A stretch of DNA of 64,000 nucleotides, from contig JAJVDF010000302.1 of NCBI GenBank assembly GCA_022410635.1, positions 773,902 to 837,901 on the forward strand. Reading direction: 5' to 3'. The stretch comes from Tretioscincus oriximinensis. Lineage: Eukaryota > Chordata > Lepidosauria > Squamata > Gymnophthalmidae. This document shows positions 22,046 through 33,150 of this stretch, piece by piece. The position numbers and the translations under genes were made by a program. Numbering within the stretch: the first letter of the stretch is position 1; every line of letters begins with the position of its first letter. The notes under the pieces were generated by a model. That model saw only the letters and a program-made list of their open reading frames with translations. It had not been told where the DNA came from and did not search any database.

Positions 22046-23240
22046 AGAGCCATGCCGAACCGGCCCACATCCCTCTAGTCCAGCGTTCCATCTTATATAG
22101 TGGTCCACCGATGGCATTTAAAGCACAAGGAGAAATTCTGTTGGCCTTTCCCTCTCTGTTCGGTCCTGGCTTTCACCGTTCTGGCCCTGGTGATGAGAGC
22201 AAGGCAGTGAATCTGGTCCTGCTACCTTTCGCCTCGTTCCCATAAAATGGGCAACAGCTGGAGACGGAGACCCAAAGGAAGCGTCTTAAATGTTTATGCA
22301 GGTCTCTCCTCTCCTGACCTCTGTAGCTGCACAATGGCAGGAAGTCAGGGTGGGATGTTTGCTTCTTTAAGTCNTTCTGGGTATCTCATCTGGATCTTTC
22401 AGCCTCCTCGGCTTGGAGAAGCAAATTCTGGTTCTTTTCCCACTTTGTCAAAAGATTTGTAATAAAAACTGCCTGATTCCACTTGTCCCACTCAGGGTCA
22501 TTGAGCCCTTAGTAATTCTAACCATTTGTGTTGACCAGAGTCGCTATAAAAATCAGAACAAGGGAACTGCAGTGTGAAAAGAAGGAAATTTCAGCAGGTG
22601 CAGCTTATAATGCTTGCAACATCTGCTGAGAGTTCCTCTTTCTCACATCCACTAGGCTTTAATATCCTAGGGGCTTTTGGGGACTATCCCAATGGCGCGT
22701 GCGATTTCTCCTCCTGAGTTCCCCCCAGCAGGACCTGTCAAATCTAGTTCATTTTCTCTTTTCCTTTTCCAGATTCAGGGACTCCCAGTCGTTTTTGTTG
22801 GCTTCAGTGGAAGAGTAGAAATCTTTACATGCTGCTAAAAATTGCAGCCCCTCTCACCTGCCAGGGCCAGAGCACAAAACATCACACGGGAACCTCTTGC
22901 AGCTCCGTTCCCAGGAAATTTGTCTGCTGCAAGCAGCCGGCAAACAACTGGATATTGTGGCCTGTGAAAAACACACCCTCTCTTGTATGGCTTGGCCAAG
23001 ATCGCTTGTCATTTTACTGCACCCTGCCTGGCTCTGGAAAGCGAGGAAGAGGAAAGCACTGGGATGCCAAGGCCAGATGAGGCAGGCAGGCCTAGAGTAA
23101 GGATGCGTCTACAGGGCTGCCTATCATAGCGCTACAAAATGCTTAGCTCNTCATTGGTTGCCGTCCACAAGCATGAGGATTTTGCCCTTCCTCCTCATGA
23201 GTCCGCACGTATCCCATATGAGGCCCTGCTGTCAATCCTA
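22046..23240. other. No feature recognised
   Basis: This is about 1.2 kb of unique-looking sequence. Short open frames have no recognisable protein content. Confidence 0.5.
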
Positions 23241-23244
23241 GCTT

Positions 23245-23838
23245 TGTTCAATTCTGGCCACCACATCTCAANAGGGATATTGTGGAACTGGAGAAGGTGC
23301 AGAAAAGGGCAACAAAAATGATCAAGGGTCTGGAGCACCTCCCTTATGAAGTCAGGCTGCAACGTCTGGGCCTNTNCAGCCTCGAAAGGCGACGTTTGAG
23401 AGGTGATCTGATTGAAATCTACAAACTCATGCATGGGATGGACGGGGTGCNCCTTGAAACTGATGGGCAGAAAAGTGAGAACAGACCAAGGAAAGTATTT
23501 TTTCACCCAGAGGGTCATCAGCCTGTGGAATTTCATTCCTGAAGGGGTGGTGGTAACTAACAGCTTGAATAGCTTCAAGACAGGACTAGACAGGTTTATA
23601 GACACCAAGGGTATTAATGGGTCCTAGGATGGATGCCTGGATGCTGCCTCCGGAATGGAGCAACAGGCAGGACTCCTGAAATACCATTTGCAGGGAGTCA
23701 CGAATAGGAGCATATTTTGCTTTCCTCTGTTCGGACTGCCCAGGTGCATCTGGTGGGCCTCTGTGTGACACAGAATGCTGGACTTGATGGGCTGTGGCCT
23801 GATCTGGTGTGGCTCTTCTTATGTTCTTATGTTCTATG
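23245..23838 (+). mobile_element. CR1 LINE 3' end
   Basis: The ORF2 C-terminus ([21 protein letters not shown]) is present, with a deletion near 23450, then the 3' UTR and a TTCTTATGTTCTTATG end. Confidence 0.9.
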
Positions 23839-24163
23839 TGATTGGCTGATCTGCCCCCATTCTGTTATTGGCTCCTACTTTCCCCACCGCTTGACAAATA
23901 GCAGGCGACAGTCAGCAACCTCCATGTGCGTCTCCCTAACTATGAGGATCAGCACTTGCCTCAGTGATATAAAGGAATGAGTTATTTTAACTATTCAACT
24001 GCATAAGTTCTCACCAGGGGAAAAACAAGGATCCAGAAGTAAGCTGGCCACATGTGTTTTCCATAGCATCCTCATTGACCACACACGGACCATGATCAGA
24101 TCACACAGCAATGTGTGTTCTGAGGGAAGTTTGCTCAGAAACCCTGCGTCCACACGATGTTTT

Positions 24164-24280
24164 TCTTCCTCGTTCGTAGCGCAATCAGGAAGTCCCGGGC
24201 ACACACGCTAAGTGTTTTTCAGTAGTCGGCCCTCCATAAATGCTTTTTCCCCCGGAATAAACAATTGCTCAGATATTCAG
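24164..24280 (+). repeat. Unnamed repeat shared with 36876-36985
   Basis: Shared blocks are TTCGTAGCGCAATCAGGA, GTCCCGGGCACA, GCTAAGTGTTTTTCAGTAGT and CCGGAATAAAC.ATTGCTCAG. The flanks differ. The class is unknown. Confidence 0.55.
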
Positions 24281-24329
24281 GGATCGTTCTGGAGGACCCC
24301 TGTACTCTCGCGAACTGTATGCATGTGGA

Positions 24330-25349
24330 CATACAACTCTGGACACCAGTATATACCGGCCGCCATAGAAGCCTTCAAGGCCAAAGTAATATCCCCGTCC
24401 CTTTACGGAGCCCCGGTGTGGGCGATTGCAAGGTCTGACCTGCTGAATGTCATCCAGCATAAGTTTTTGTATAGGATAATGGGTCTCCCCCGCTGTGTAC
24501 CAGCGGCCTCCCTCAACATCGAATTGGGATTAAATTCTCTCTCTTGTCTAGCGTGGATTAAAACCTTGACCTATTGGATCAAGATCCATTACTCTGCAAC
24601 CCATGNAAGTCTCCTTAATCTCCTGCTACAAGACTCCTTAGCTTCTTCTTGGCAGGTCGAGATTTATGCCAAGCTTGATAGCATAGGTATCACTCTAGAC
24701 CAAATGGANCAGTACACAATGATAGAAGCCAGTAGGATGGTCAAAGCAGCACTTATGAAAGCTGATTGGGATTGCTTATGGTCGGCAGCTTCCAAGACCT
24801 GCTCCCCTGTAAGCTTCAATTTTTGTGTTCATGGGGGGCCCATGGCCGCCTACCTCAGAACATTGATTAACCCGGCCTCAAGACGCGCTATGTCTGTAGC
24901 ACGTTTTAACATCCTCCCCTCGGGACAGCTTAGAGGGAGATTTCTAGGAATACCCAAGCATTTGCGTACTTGCACTTGCGATCATATGGTGCAAGACTCC
25001 CTATTTCACATCTTGTTTCAGTGTCCATTACGTTCAAAAATCAGAGAAAAATATCAACAACCTATTTTTTTTGCCTAGTATGTCCATACCGGACTTCCAG
25101 AAAATTGGGTTTCTTCTGAATAACCAGGACGAATCCTTTACGGAACAGGTGGCCTTTTTCTTGATTGATCTAATTGACTCCTTGACTACCTGAATCCATT
25201 TGGAATGNTCTATAATCTTATTTCGCCGTATTGCCCATCTGTAACTTCTTTTTGTTGTTTACTCGTGAAGGTTTGTATTTGGTTTGTTTCTTGCGTTGGA
25301 TGTCTTTCTTCTTTTTATGCCAATAAAGGCTATGATGATGATGATGATG
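24330..25349 (+). mobile_element. Non-LTR retrotransposon ORF2 C-terminal region, clade unassigned
   Basis: A frame open from 24212 to 25078 encodes a post-RT region. It has LYGAPVWA, FLYRIMGLPRCV, ARFNILPSGQLRGRFLGIP and a terminal cysteine motif CTCDHMVQDSLFHILFQC (C-x-C-x9-H-x4-C). Such a motif closes several non-LTR ORF2 proteins. After the stop a short 3' UTR contains CCAATAAAGG and ends in (ATG)n at 25329-25349. The 5' half and RT core are absent. It is not CR1 by sequence or tail. It could be an L2/Tx1-related or another clade. Confidence 0.7.
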
Positions 25350-26120
25350 TGGACAAATCAGATGCGAGATAAGAGAATGCAACAGTTATTTCTATTGGCT
25401 GTTGCAAGTAAAAATAAATATTCTCGGACTGCACTGCAAGGAGATCCGTGAGCAATGAACTGGGCCGCTGGTTGCGGAATATACACGTTGGGTGTGCCTG
25501 AACATGCGATGGTTATATTCCGGATCACAGCAATGTAACGGTTTTGAAGTGGTTGTGTGCAATTCGCATTCACTGGGTTGTGGCCACGCTTTCTACAGGG
25601 ACCTCTTTCCCCTGTTCACGGAGCTGAAGGTTGCAAGCAGCTGATCTAACCTGTTTTGAACTGAATCCACAGCAACACAAAAAATCCCTTAAAAACAGCA
25701 TTTTTAAAANCAGCGGTTTGCGGTCTTCGATCCACTCCATGAAAAGAAAGGGGAAATCCTCTTTCTCCAAGAATGCAAACAGCTGATTTTAAAAGGTTTC
25801 TTTCCTCTTGCTATCACTTCAATAAAAAAAGAGAGTTTTGAATCGGCTCTGTGAACAAAAGGCGAAAGAGATCTCTTTAGATCTCCTGCTTGGGAATCCT
25901 TCTGCCTTTCCCAAAAGACCCACAAAGCCCAGACTTCCAGCAGCACATGTGTGGGTGCTTAAACGGGTCAGGAGACGACAAAGAGCAGCGAAGAGAATCT
26001 TAATTCACTTTGCTGCTCTCTGTTTGGGTTTTAGCGCCCTCATGAGAACCNAACCCAAGCTGTGTTGGGCCAGCAGGAAAATCCATTGGCCTTTTACTCC
26101 AGGTATTCACACTTTTACGC
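25350..26120. other. No feature recognised
   Basis: No supportable gene or named repeat is seen. Confidence 0.5.
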
Positions 26121-26124
26121 CGTA

Positions 26125-26455
26125 GTGTGGTGGGGAAAATACGAGAATAAAATGTAAGCCTTCCGGCAAAAAATAACCTTGGAAGCCGCTGTGAGTCCCA
26201 AGTGTGGGGTATACGTAGGCTGACCAGATGATCCCTTTTGGGGTGGTNGGTTGAAAAGCCCTTTTTGGGGTTCCTCCCGTTTTTTTCTGAGGAAAACTTT
26301 TTCAAAAAGAGTTTTTTTTCGGAAAATTTTAATTTTTTTTAATTTTTTTTCCTCAGAAAAAAACAGGAGGCACCCCAAAAATGGGTTTTCAAGCCCCCGA
26401 AAAGGGGTCATCTGGTCAGCCTAGGTATAAGAAACAGATTCTTCTTTTTCTGGGG
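26125..26455 (+). mobile_element. SINE 3' half split by a MITE
   Basis: The block GTGGTGGGGAAAATACGAG and GGAAGCCGCTGTGAGTCCC precede the insertion. GGTATAAGAAACAGATTCTTC resumes afterwards. Confidence 0.8.
26216..26423. mobile_element. Palindromic TAGGCTGACCAG MITE, 208 bp
   Basis: The ends are TAGGCTGACCAGATGATCCC and the inverse. The 8-bp flanks are GGTATACG (26208-26215) and GGTATAAG (26424-26431), 7 of 8 identical. The arms hold GTTTTTTTCTGAGGAAAA and its inverse around an AT-rich loop. Excision restores the SINE tail. Confidence 0.9.
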
Positions 26456-26940
26456 GCAGCCATGCTGAAGGGGCTCTGGTTCTGAGTTCCCATAAGCAGT
26501 GGTCCAGTCAGTGCACAGCCCTGGATGGTGGGTACTTCAACGTGACCAGCCGTGGTCTGAGAGTTGAGACAGCAGACTCCAGTTGCCACCACTTTGGAGA
26601 CAGATTGAGCCTGTGCAAGGCCCCCTGCCCCCTGAAGCAAAGCTGCCGCCACCAAGCCCAGATGAGGCGGGAATCAGTTCAAACCCACCACTGCCAAGAC
26701 CCCAGAAGTGCCACCATCCAGGGTGGGTGCCAGATTGGTCCATGCAGGAGGCAACCTCTAGAGAGCCCTTGCGCGCCCTCAATATGGCTGCCACCACCAG
26801 TTGCGGCTGGGCACCGGGGACCTATGAGCTGATATGGGATCAAGGCATGCTATCTGAGCATCCCAGGTTTAGTAGCAAAGGCTACAAAGTTCATTTTCCC
26901 CTTCATCTTCCTCCTGCTCCAACAGAGTGGCACAGAAGTG
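26456..26940. other. No feature recognised (GC-richer)
   Basis: Overlapping frames on both strands are low-complexity and unsupported. Confidence 0.5.
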
Positions 26941-27360
26941 AAGAGGTTAAGAACAATAGCCTTTAAACAGAGAAATCGGTATTTGAGGCCCATGTGTCTG
27001 CCATGGAGAGGAGCAAGCACCCTCTACTGGCCTTAGTTTCAACCAAAATAGCTATAATAGTGAGACAAAAACCTGGCTATCTTCCTGGCATACATTCACC
27101 TTAAGAAGTACGGCGGTGCAGAGGTTAAGAGCTTTGGTGTTTCAATAGAGAGATCAGAGTTTGAGGCCTCATGTACTTGTTGTGGAGAGAGGTGAGCGCC
27201 CTCTAATGGCCTCAGCTTCAGCCAACCTAGCTGTTCAAAAGCAAGCAATTGCAAGTAGATTAATAGGTGCCATCTCAATGCGATTGGGAAGATAGAATGT
27301 AAACTTTCAGGCAAAAAATAGTGTATAAGCCACTTTGAGTCCCTTCAGGTATAAAAATCT
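26941..27360 (+). mobile_element. Two S3 SINE copies
   Basis: The first (26941-27066) has AGCACCCTCTACTGGCC. The second (27108-27360) has GAGCGCCCTCTAATGGCC and a tail with AAGCCACTTTGAGTCCC. Both carry one-mismatch versions of the CTCF motif (27016-27030 and 27193-27207, minus strand). Confidence 0.7.
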
Positions 27361-27615
27361 AGTAGTAATTAAATGGAAACCACCACAGCCTGGTGGGGAA
27401 GACAGAATGTAAGCCTTTGGGCAAAAAATACCCTATTAAGTCACTTTCAGTCCCTTTGAGTGAAAAAAGTGGGGTATAAAAACCCTGTTGTGCTGCAGCT
27501 GCTCTTCTACTTCTTCTGCTTCTTCTTCTTCTTCTTCCTCTGCTTCTTCTTCTTCTTCTTCTTCTTCTGCTTCTGCTTCTTCTTCTGCTGCTGCTTCAGG
27601 AGCAATTGCAACAAG
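27361..27615 (+). mobile_element. SINE 3' half with TTC/TGC tail
   Basis: It contains GGAAACCACCACAGCC, GGTGGGGAAGACAG, TCACTTTCAGTCCC and AGTGGGGTATAAAAA. A (TTCTTCTGC)n-rich tail at 27505-27600 follows. The tail creates spurious low-complexity frames. Confidence 0.8.
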
Positions 27616-27874
27616 GCTGCAGGAAGGGGGAAACAAATATTGTTCTCTGAAACAATTGCCCTCCTTTAGAGTGGAATGTTTTGCAGGGGACTGTTTTGGC
27701 TACCATGATGGAACCACACTAAGATCACAAGGTTCCAGGAGCCCAGAAGGTCACAGCCCCCCTTCCGCTGCACTCTCCAAACAGGAACCAGCCTTGCATT
27801 AGCCAGCCTTCCGCCACCCACCTTCAGGAAGGTGCCCTCATAACCAAGCTCCAGGGGATAAAAATGGGTCAACG

Positions 27875-28000
27875 CAGACAGAGGAAGACCCCGTGATTCC
27901 TTTATCCTCTGTGGAAGGCAAAGAAGGAAACTTGGAGGGACGTGCACATCTTTGATTCACAAAAAAGGAACAAACTTGACCCAAAGCTCCCAAAGTGCCT
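27875..28000 (+). repeat. Unnamed repeat shared with 29030-29155
   Basis: Shared blocks are GAAGACCC, GGAAGGCAAAGAA and ACAAAAAAGGAACAAACTTGAC, in the same order and strand. Confidence 0.5.
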
Positions 28001-28231
28001 GTGGTTTCAACATGAGATTATTTGGCTTTCCCCAAATGTTCCAGTTACAGGAGAATGTAAAAATATCCTCAGGTCTTTGGAACTGTGCAGACAGATGCTT
28101 AAATTTCTCCCAACAGCAGTGAGATGGTGGATATTTCCCACTCTACAGAGCTAAAGAAGAAGAACATAACGAGCAAAGGTTTAGCAGCACTTTAGAAATT
28201 AACAACAACGAAAGGTAGACAAGTCTCCTTG

Positions 28232-28995
28232 GAATCATAGAATCATGGAGTCGGACGGGACCTCCAGGGTCCTGGGGTCCCACCCCCTGCTCAATGCAGG
28301 ATCCATTAAACCATCCCAGACAGATGCCTGTCCAGCCTCTGTTTGAAGACTTCCAGAGAAGGAGAACTCACCACCCGCTGTGGCAAACTGTTCCACTGGT
28401 TTATCACTCTGACTGTTAGGAAGTTTTTTCTGATATCTAATCTAAATATCCTCCCTTGCAGTTCCATCCCATTGTTTTTAGTCCTTCCATGTGCCAATGG
28501 GAACAATGTTGATCCCTCTGCTCTGTGAAAAGCCCTTCAGGTATTTGTAGACAGCTATCAGGTCTCCACTCAGTCTTCTCTTTTGCAGACTAAACATCCC
28601 CAGATCCTTTAATCCTTCCTCATGGGACATGATTTCCAGACCACTCACCATCCTTGTAACTCTCTTTTGTACTTGCTCTAGTTTATCAATGTCCTTTTGA
28701 AATTGGGGCTCCCAGAACTGAACACAGTATTCCAAGTGTGGTCGTACCAAAGTGCTGTAGAGAGGAATAATTACTTCACGTGAGCGAGATTCTATGTTTC
28801 TCTTAATACACCCCCAGGATTGTGTTTGCCTTTTTTGCAGCTGCTTTACACTGTTGACTCATGTTTAGTCTGTGATCTACCAATACAACACAGAGCCTTT
28901 TCCTCCCAATCTGTAAATGTTATTTTTCCTTTTTTTTGCCCAGATGCTCCCTGTTAAATACCATTCTGTAAGTTCCAACATGTCTAGATATTTTT
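28232..28995 (-). mobile_element. CR1 LINE 3' end (ATTCTATG-tail subfamily)
   Basis: On the minus strand the ORF2 C-terminus ([16 protein letters not shown], about 28750-28478) is followed by the 3' UTR and CCATGATTCTATGATTCC. It is the same subfamily as 1251-1863. Confidence 0.9.
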
Positions 28996-29029
28996 GAATC
29001 ATCGCCTTCTTCAGATGCTATGGGTCAAT

Positions 29030-29155
29030 ACATAGAAGACCCTATGATGACCTATTCATCTGCCGAAGGCAAAGAAAGGCTACTACGTACAGAGAAAACA
29101 CCTCCATCTTTGTCTTACAAAAAGGAACAAACTTGACCAGAAGTTTCCAACGAAC
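29030..29155 (+). repeat. Unnamed repeat shared with 27875-28000
   Basis: It is the partner of the block at 27875. The two copies flank the CR1 at 28232-28995. Confidence 0.5.
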
Positions 29156-29165
29156 CTTTACTTTT

Positions 29166-29247
29166 GGGATGGTTTAATGACTCCTGCATCGAGCAGGGGG
29201 TTGGACCCGATGACCCTGGAGGACCCTTCCAACACTATGATTCTATG
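29166..29247 (+). mobile_element. CR1 3' terminal fragment
   Basis: It runs from GGGATGGTTTAATGACTCC to CACTATGATTCTATG. Confidence 0.8.
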
Positions 29248-29462
29248 CAAAGGAGCTAGCAGCACTTTGAGACTAACTTGAGAAAAGTGGTTGGCATAAG
29301 CTTTCGTAGACAGGTCTACTTCTTCAGATGCAAGAAGATGCATCTGAAGAAGTAGACCTGTCTACGAAAGCTTCTGCCAACCACTTTTCTCAAGTTAGTC
29401 TCAAAGTGCTGCTAGCTCCTTTGCTGGACTTTCTGCTAGACTAACACAGCTATTTCTCTGAA
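29248..29462. repeat. Near-perfect palindrome with hammerhead-like core
   Basis: The arms 29248-29332 and 29339-29423 are 85 bp each with one mismatch and a 6-nt spacer. The right side continues with TGCTGGACTTTCTGCTAGAC to 29462. CTATGATTCTATG flanks it on the left and ATGATTCTATG on the right, consistent with insertion in a CR1 tail. On the plus strand of the right arm CTGAAGA (29344-29350), the stem GTAGA/TCTAC (29352-29365) and GAAA (29366-29369) resemble a hammerhead ribozyme core. Related arms lie at 17241, 18605 and 36769. Confidence 0.8.
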
Positions 29463-29479
29463 TATGATTCTATGATTTT

Positions 29480-29660
29480 CCATATTAGTAACCATACTAG
29501 GTATCCATAGCCACTGATACCCTTGGGCCTCCATGAATTTGTCTAATCCAGACTACTAACTATCCCCACCTTTTCTGAAATTAAATTCCGTACAATAACC
29601 CTTTCCTTTTCTTCTTTTCCACACCCATCTTGTCCTAATTGTTTCAAGGCAACACAATTG
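29480..29660 (-). mobile_element. Old CR1 3' fragment
   Basis: The minus strand is alignable to late ORF2 codons and the ACCAAGGGTAT-type 3' UTR, with many differences. Confidence 0.55.
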
Positions 29661-30150
29661 AAGTTTTTCTTAAAAAAAAAATCTTGTGCCCTGATTTTTT
29701 TTTAAAAAAACCTTTCAACAGCTCCTTACTAAGAAAAATACATTCCCCTCATCATCGTGGTATTTATATTCAATTTCCGCTTGTTTTCACTTCACCATTG
29801 TCCCTTATCTAAGTACTTGCAAGCTGACAACCTCAACCCCCGTTGCCTCCTTGAGCAAAACAACAGAAGGGTCTCATTCTTAGCTTTCCTTGCCCAGCAG
29901 GAACAGAAGGTCTTCCCACTGATGAAGAGATCTCTGGAGACAAAGTCTGTAATGCGGCAGGACATCTCAGGAAACAGCCGTCTCTGATTCAGGAGCCGAG
30001 TTTATCTTCTTCCTTTGAAAACATTGAGATCGACACTAGGAAACCAGAGGAGGCAGAAACCTAATGAAAGGATGTGGGGCCAATTAGTGCTTTGTTGGTC
30101 TTACTGTTGGGTACTAGCAACTGATGGCTAATTGCGTGGCTGACAGAATG
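29661..30150. other. No feature recognised
   Basis: No supportable gene or repeat is seen apart from A/T runs near 29680-29710. Confidence 0.5.
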
Positions 30151-30527
30151 AAGAAGAAGAAGAAGAAAAAGAAGAAGAAGAAGAAGAAAAAGAAAGAAAA
30201 AGAAAGAAAAAGAAAGAAAAAGAAAGAAAGAGAAGAAGGAGAAGAAGGAGAAGAAGGAGGAGAAGAAGAAAGAAGAANNNNNNNNNNNNNNNNNNNNNNN
30301 NNNNNNNNNNNNNNNNNNNNNNNNNNNNNNNNNNNNNNNNNNNNNNNNNNNNNNNNNAAAGAAAGAAAAAGAAAGAAAAAGAAAGAAGAAGAAGAAGAAA
30401 GAAGAAGAAGAAGAAAGAAGAAGAAAGAAGAAGAAAAAAAAGAAAGAAAGAAAAAGAAAGAAAGAAAAAGAAAGAAAAAGAAAGAAAAAGAAGAAGGAGA
30501 AGAAGAAGAAGAAGAAAAAGAAGAAGA
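30151..30527. repeat. Long GAA/GAAAAA microsatellite with gap
   Basis: This is a purine-only array broken by an 80-base gap (30278-30357). It is the expanded tail of the adjoining minus-strand SINE. True length is unknown. Confidence 0.9.
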
Positions 30528-30800
30528 ATTTGGTTCTTATACCCAGCTTTTCTCACCTTTCAAAGGGACTCAAAGCAGCTTACAAGGATATATTTTGCCC
30601 NAAGGCTGACATTCTATCTTCCCCACCAGGCTGTGGTGGTTCCCATGGATCTACTTGCAGCCAGTTGCAATTTCTTGCAATTCTTGCTTTCAAATAGAGC
30701 TACAGGCTAGTGGAAAGTGCTCACCCCTCCCCATGTCCGACACAGGGTTTCAAAACCCCACCTCCCAGGCGAGAGACAGTTTCCTAAGTGACTGAGCCAT
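30528..30800 (-). mobile_element. S2 tRNA-derived SINE
   Basis: The complete minus-strand order is present: head with box B GGTTTTGAAACCC, CTTTCCACTAGCCTGTAGC, CAAGAAATTGCAAC, GTAAGCTGCTTTGAGTCCC, then the GAA/TTC tail. Confidence 0.85.
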
Positions 30801-30814
30801 TTGTGCCTGCTCTG

Positions 30815-31060
30815 GTCAGTTCCCTGAGCACTTCCATACAATGGCGGACCGGATACAGCAATACTGGCTGCCAGGAGACAAAGGTGGGCACTCATTGGGT
30901 GTCAGCACAGTGGGAGGGAGCACATAGGGTTGGCAACTCATGCATGTGCCATGTGCCATGTGGCAAATGTCCACCCAGCACATATCAGAATTCAGAGACA
31001 GCTGAGCTACCATGACAGCCATGTGTAAAGCATGACAGACCAACCACAGCTTTCAAACCT
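30815..31060 (-). repeat. Unnamed dispersed repeat, copy B
   Basis: The minus strand is collinear with 21800-22035. Confidence 0.5.
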
Positions 31061-31220
31061 TAGGGACCCACTTGCCATGGGTCCCCTTAGCCAGCCTACC
31101 GCTGCTTCCATGCTGTTTTCTTGAGAGAAATACAGAAGTAGTTGCATCTCTGTGGCCTAATACCGGAACCAGGGGGCATTGTATGAAACCTGTTTGGACC
31201 AACAACAAGGAGAAGTATAT

Positions 31221-31914
31221 TTTTTTCTGCCTCTTTATAAATCTGTGGTGCGGCCACATTTGGAATNCTGTGTTCAATTCTGGTCACCACATCTCAAGAG
31301 GGATATTTTGGAACTGGAGAAGGTGCAGAAAAGGGCAACAAAAATGATCAAGGGTCTGGAGCACCTCCCTTACGAAGCAAGGCTGCAACGTCTGGGCCTC
31401 TTCAGCCTTGAAAGGAGANGTTTGAGGGGTGATCTGATTGAAGTGTACAAAATCATGCATGGGATCGACAGGGTGAATAGAGAAAAAATGTTTTCTCTAT
31501 CACACAACACAAGGACCAGAGGGCACTCCTTGAAACTGTTGGGTAGAAAAGTGAGAACAGACAAAGGAAAGTATTTTTTCACCCAGAGGGTCATCGGCCT
31601 GTGGAATTTACTTCCTGAAGAGGTAGTGGTAGCTAACAGCTTGGATAGTTTCAAGACAGGACTAGACAGGTTTATGGACACTAAGGGTATAAATGGATAC
31701 TAAGATAGTTGTCTGGATGTCGCCTCCCGGATGGAGCCACAGGCAGGACTCCTGAAATACCATTTGCAGGGAGTCATGAACAGGAGCATATTTTGCTTTC
31801 CTCTGTTCGGGCTGCCCAGGTGCATCTGGTGGGCCTCTGTGTGACACAGAATGCTGGACTCGATGGGCTGTGGCCTGATCCAGTATGGCTCTTCTTATGT
31901 TCTTATGTTCTTAT
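31221..31914 (+). mobile_element. CR1 LINE 3' end, young-looking
   Basis: An uninterrupted frame to 31703 encodes the last part of CR1 ORF2 ([21 protein letters not shown] through FFTQRVIGLWNLLPEEVVV). The 3' UTR and three TTCTTATG-type repeats follow. It is 5' truncated. It is the best-preserved C-terminus in the window. Confidence 0.95.
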
Positions 31915-32660
31915 GTATGGTCAATGGAACTGAGTCAGCNCTGTAGACGGTATGTCTTCAGCCTTCATGATTGGCAGCTAGGGTGGACCACTGACAGCAA
32001 TTTATGAGGGTTGCTGAACTATAGGACTGAACATTTAAGGCTGCAGGTGTTTGGACAATGTCTGCTCCTTCAGATGCAGGAGGAAGCGAGCTAGGAAGAA
32101 GTGTTCTGTACATCCTCAGAGGCAACCTGTATTTTCACTTCATGTGGCCATGAGAACACTATTACAAGCAAAGGGCAAATATGGAAAAGCCCTGGGTTTA
32201 GCTCTTGCCAATAGCCCTTTCTTGATTATTTATCATAACTTCTCTGATTCCTTTCCTTTGCCACATGTTTATGTTGGGTTTTCTGGTTAAAACCAGTCTA
32301 TACATGTTTACTGCCAGGTGGTAAGGTATGANCTTCAGTGTCTTCCAAGCAGCACATTTCCCNTGGGAGCACTGAAATGTTGATATTATAGCTTATCCCT
32401 GTATTGCTGAGCGTGTGCTCATTCACTCATTTTACTGACTTGCTTTTCTGTCTTCCTGTAACGAAGGTGCTTGGAGTGTGTATTCCAGATGTGTTTACTT
32501 AACCTATATGCTGAAATAACTTGTATATCCTTTGCTAGTTTATTTTATGGACTTTGTAAAAAAGCTAAAAGTCTTCCTGATGGAATGAAACAAATCGGGT
32601 CTGAACTATGTTTCTTTATCCTGGAAGAAGTTACGGCTTATTACAGCCAGCCTATCCTTA
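31915..32660. other. No feature recognised (possible intron)
   Basis: This is unique-looking sequence upstream of the dynein-like exon. No second dynein exon was found. Confidence 0.5.
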
Positions 32661-32881
32661 GAGAACCAGTTTGGTGTAGTGGTTGAGTGTTGGACTCATA
32701 CTTGGTAGTCTCCCGGTTCGATTCCCCACTCCTCCATGAAAGTCAGCTGGGTGGCCTTGGATCAGTCACAGTTCTTTGAACTCTNTCAGCCCCACCTACT
32801 CCACAGGGTGTCTGTNGTGGAGAAAGCAACAAAATCTATGTACGCCATNCTATGGTTGGCCACCCTGAGACCTTCGGGTAT
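32661..32881 (+). mobile_element. S1 Sauria-type SINE abutting a splice acceptor
   Basis: The full head is present (GGTGTAGTGGTTGAGTG, GGTTCGATTCCCC) with the CAGCCCCACCTACTCC body. The sequence stops after CCTTCGGGTAT, before the usual GGGCGGGATAC tail. The following TATAG is the apparent acceptor of the next exon. Confidence 0.85.
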
Positions 32882-32886
32882 TATAG

Positions 32887-33037
32887 CGATCACTGACAAA
32901 ATGACAACTTGTACTTTGGCTCTATATCAAATGATCGTCCGTGACTTACCTCCAACGCCTTCAAAATTCCATTATATCTTTAACCTGCGGGATCTTTCCA
33001 GGGTTTATAATGGACTCGTTCAAACAACACCAGAACG
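32887..33037 (+). CDS. DNAH10: Axonemal dynein heavy chain exon, AAA3 region (partial, DNAH10-like)
   Basis: A 151-bp open block reads through LPPTPSKFHYIFNLRDLSR then VYNGL. This is the strongly conserved segment near the end of AAA3 in dynein heavy chains, the ATPase motors of axonemal arms. It is preceded by TTATAG and followed by GTGGGT, plausible acceptor and donor. It starts and ends within codons (two bases at each end), as an internal exon can. The SKFHYIFNLRDLSRVYNGL form and following TTPER favour DNAH10 over other paralogs from memory, not from a search. No neighbouring dynein exon was found within 32 kb on either side, although human DNAH10 introns average about 2 kb. The acceptor lies 5 bp from a SINE end. 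It may be a real isolated exon or an orphan duplicate. The frame itself is intact. Confidence 0.7.
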
Positions 33038-33150
33038 GTGGGTGCTTCCATACCTTCTCTCATTTTTCATCTATTCCAAGCCTAACTATAGTCCCCAGAT
33101 GAATAGTGTGTCAGATCAGTTAGAAATTCTATTCCTATGAACTTTAGTTT

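Noticed and set aside
30124..30609. Charged Lys/Glu-rich frame spanning the gap
   Set aside because: It is GAA-type microsatellite plus unknown bases, the tail of a SINE.
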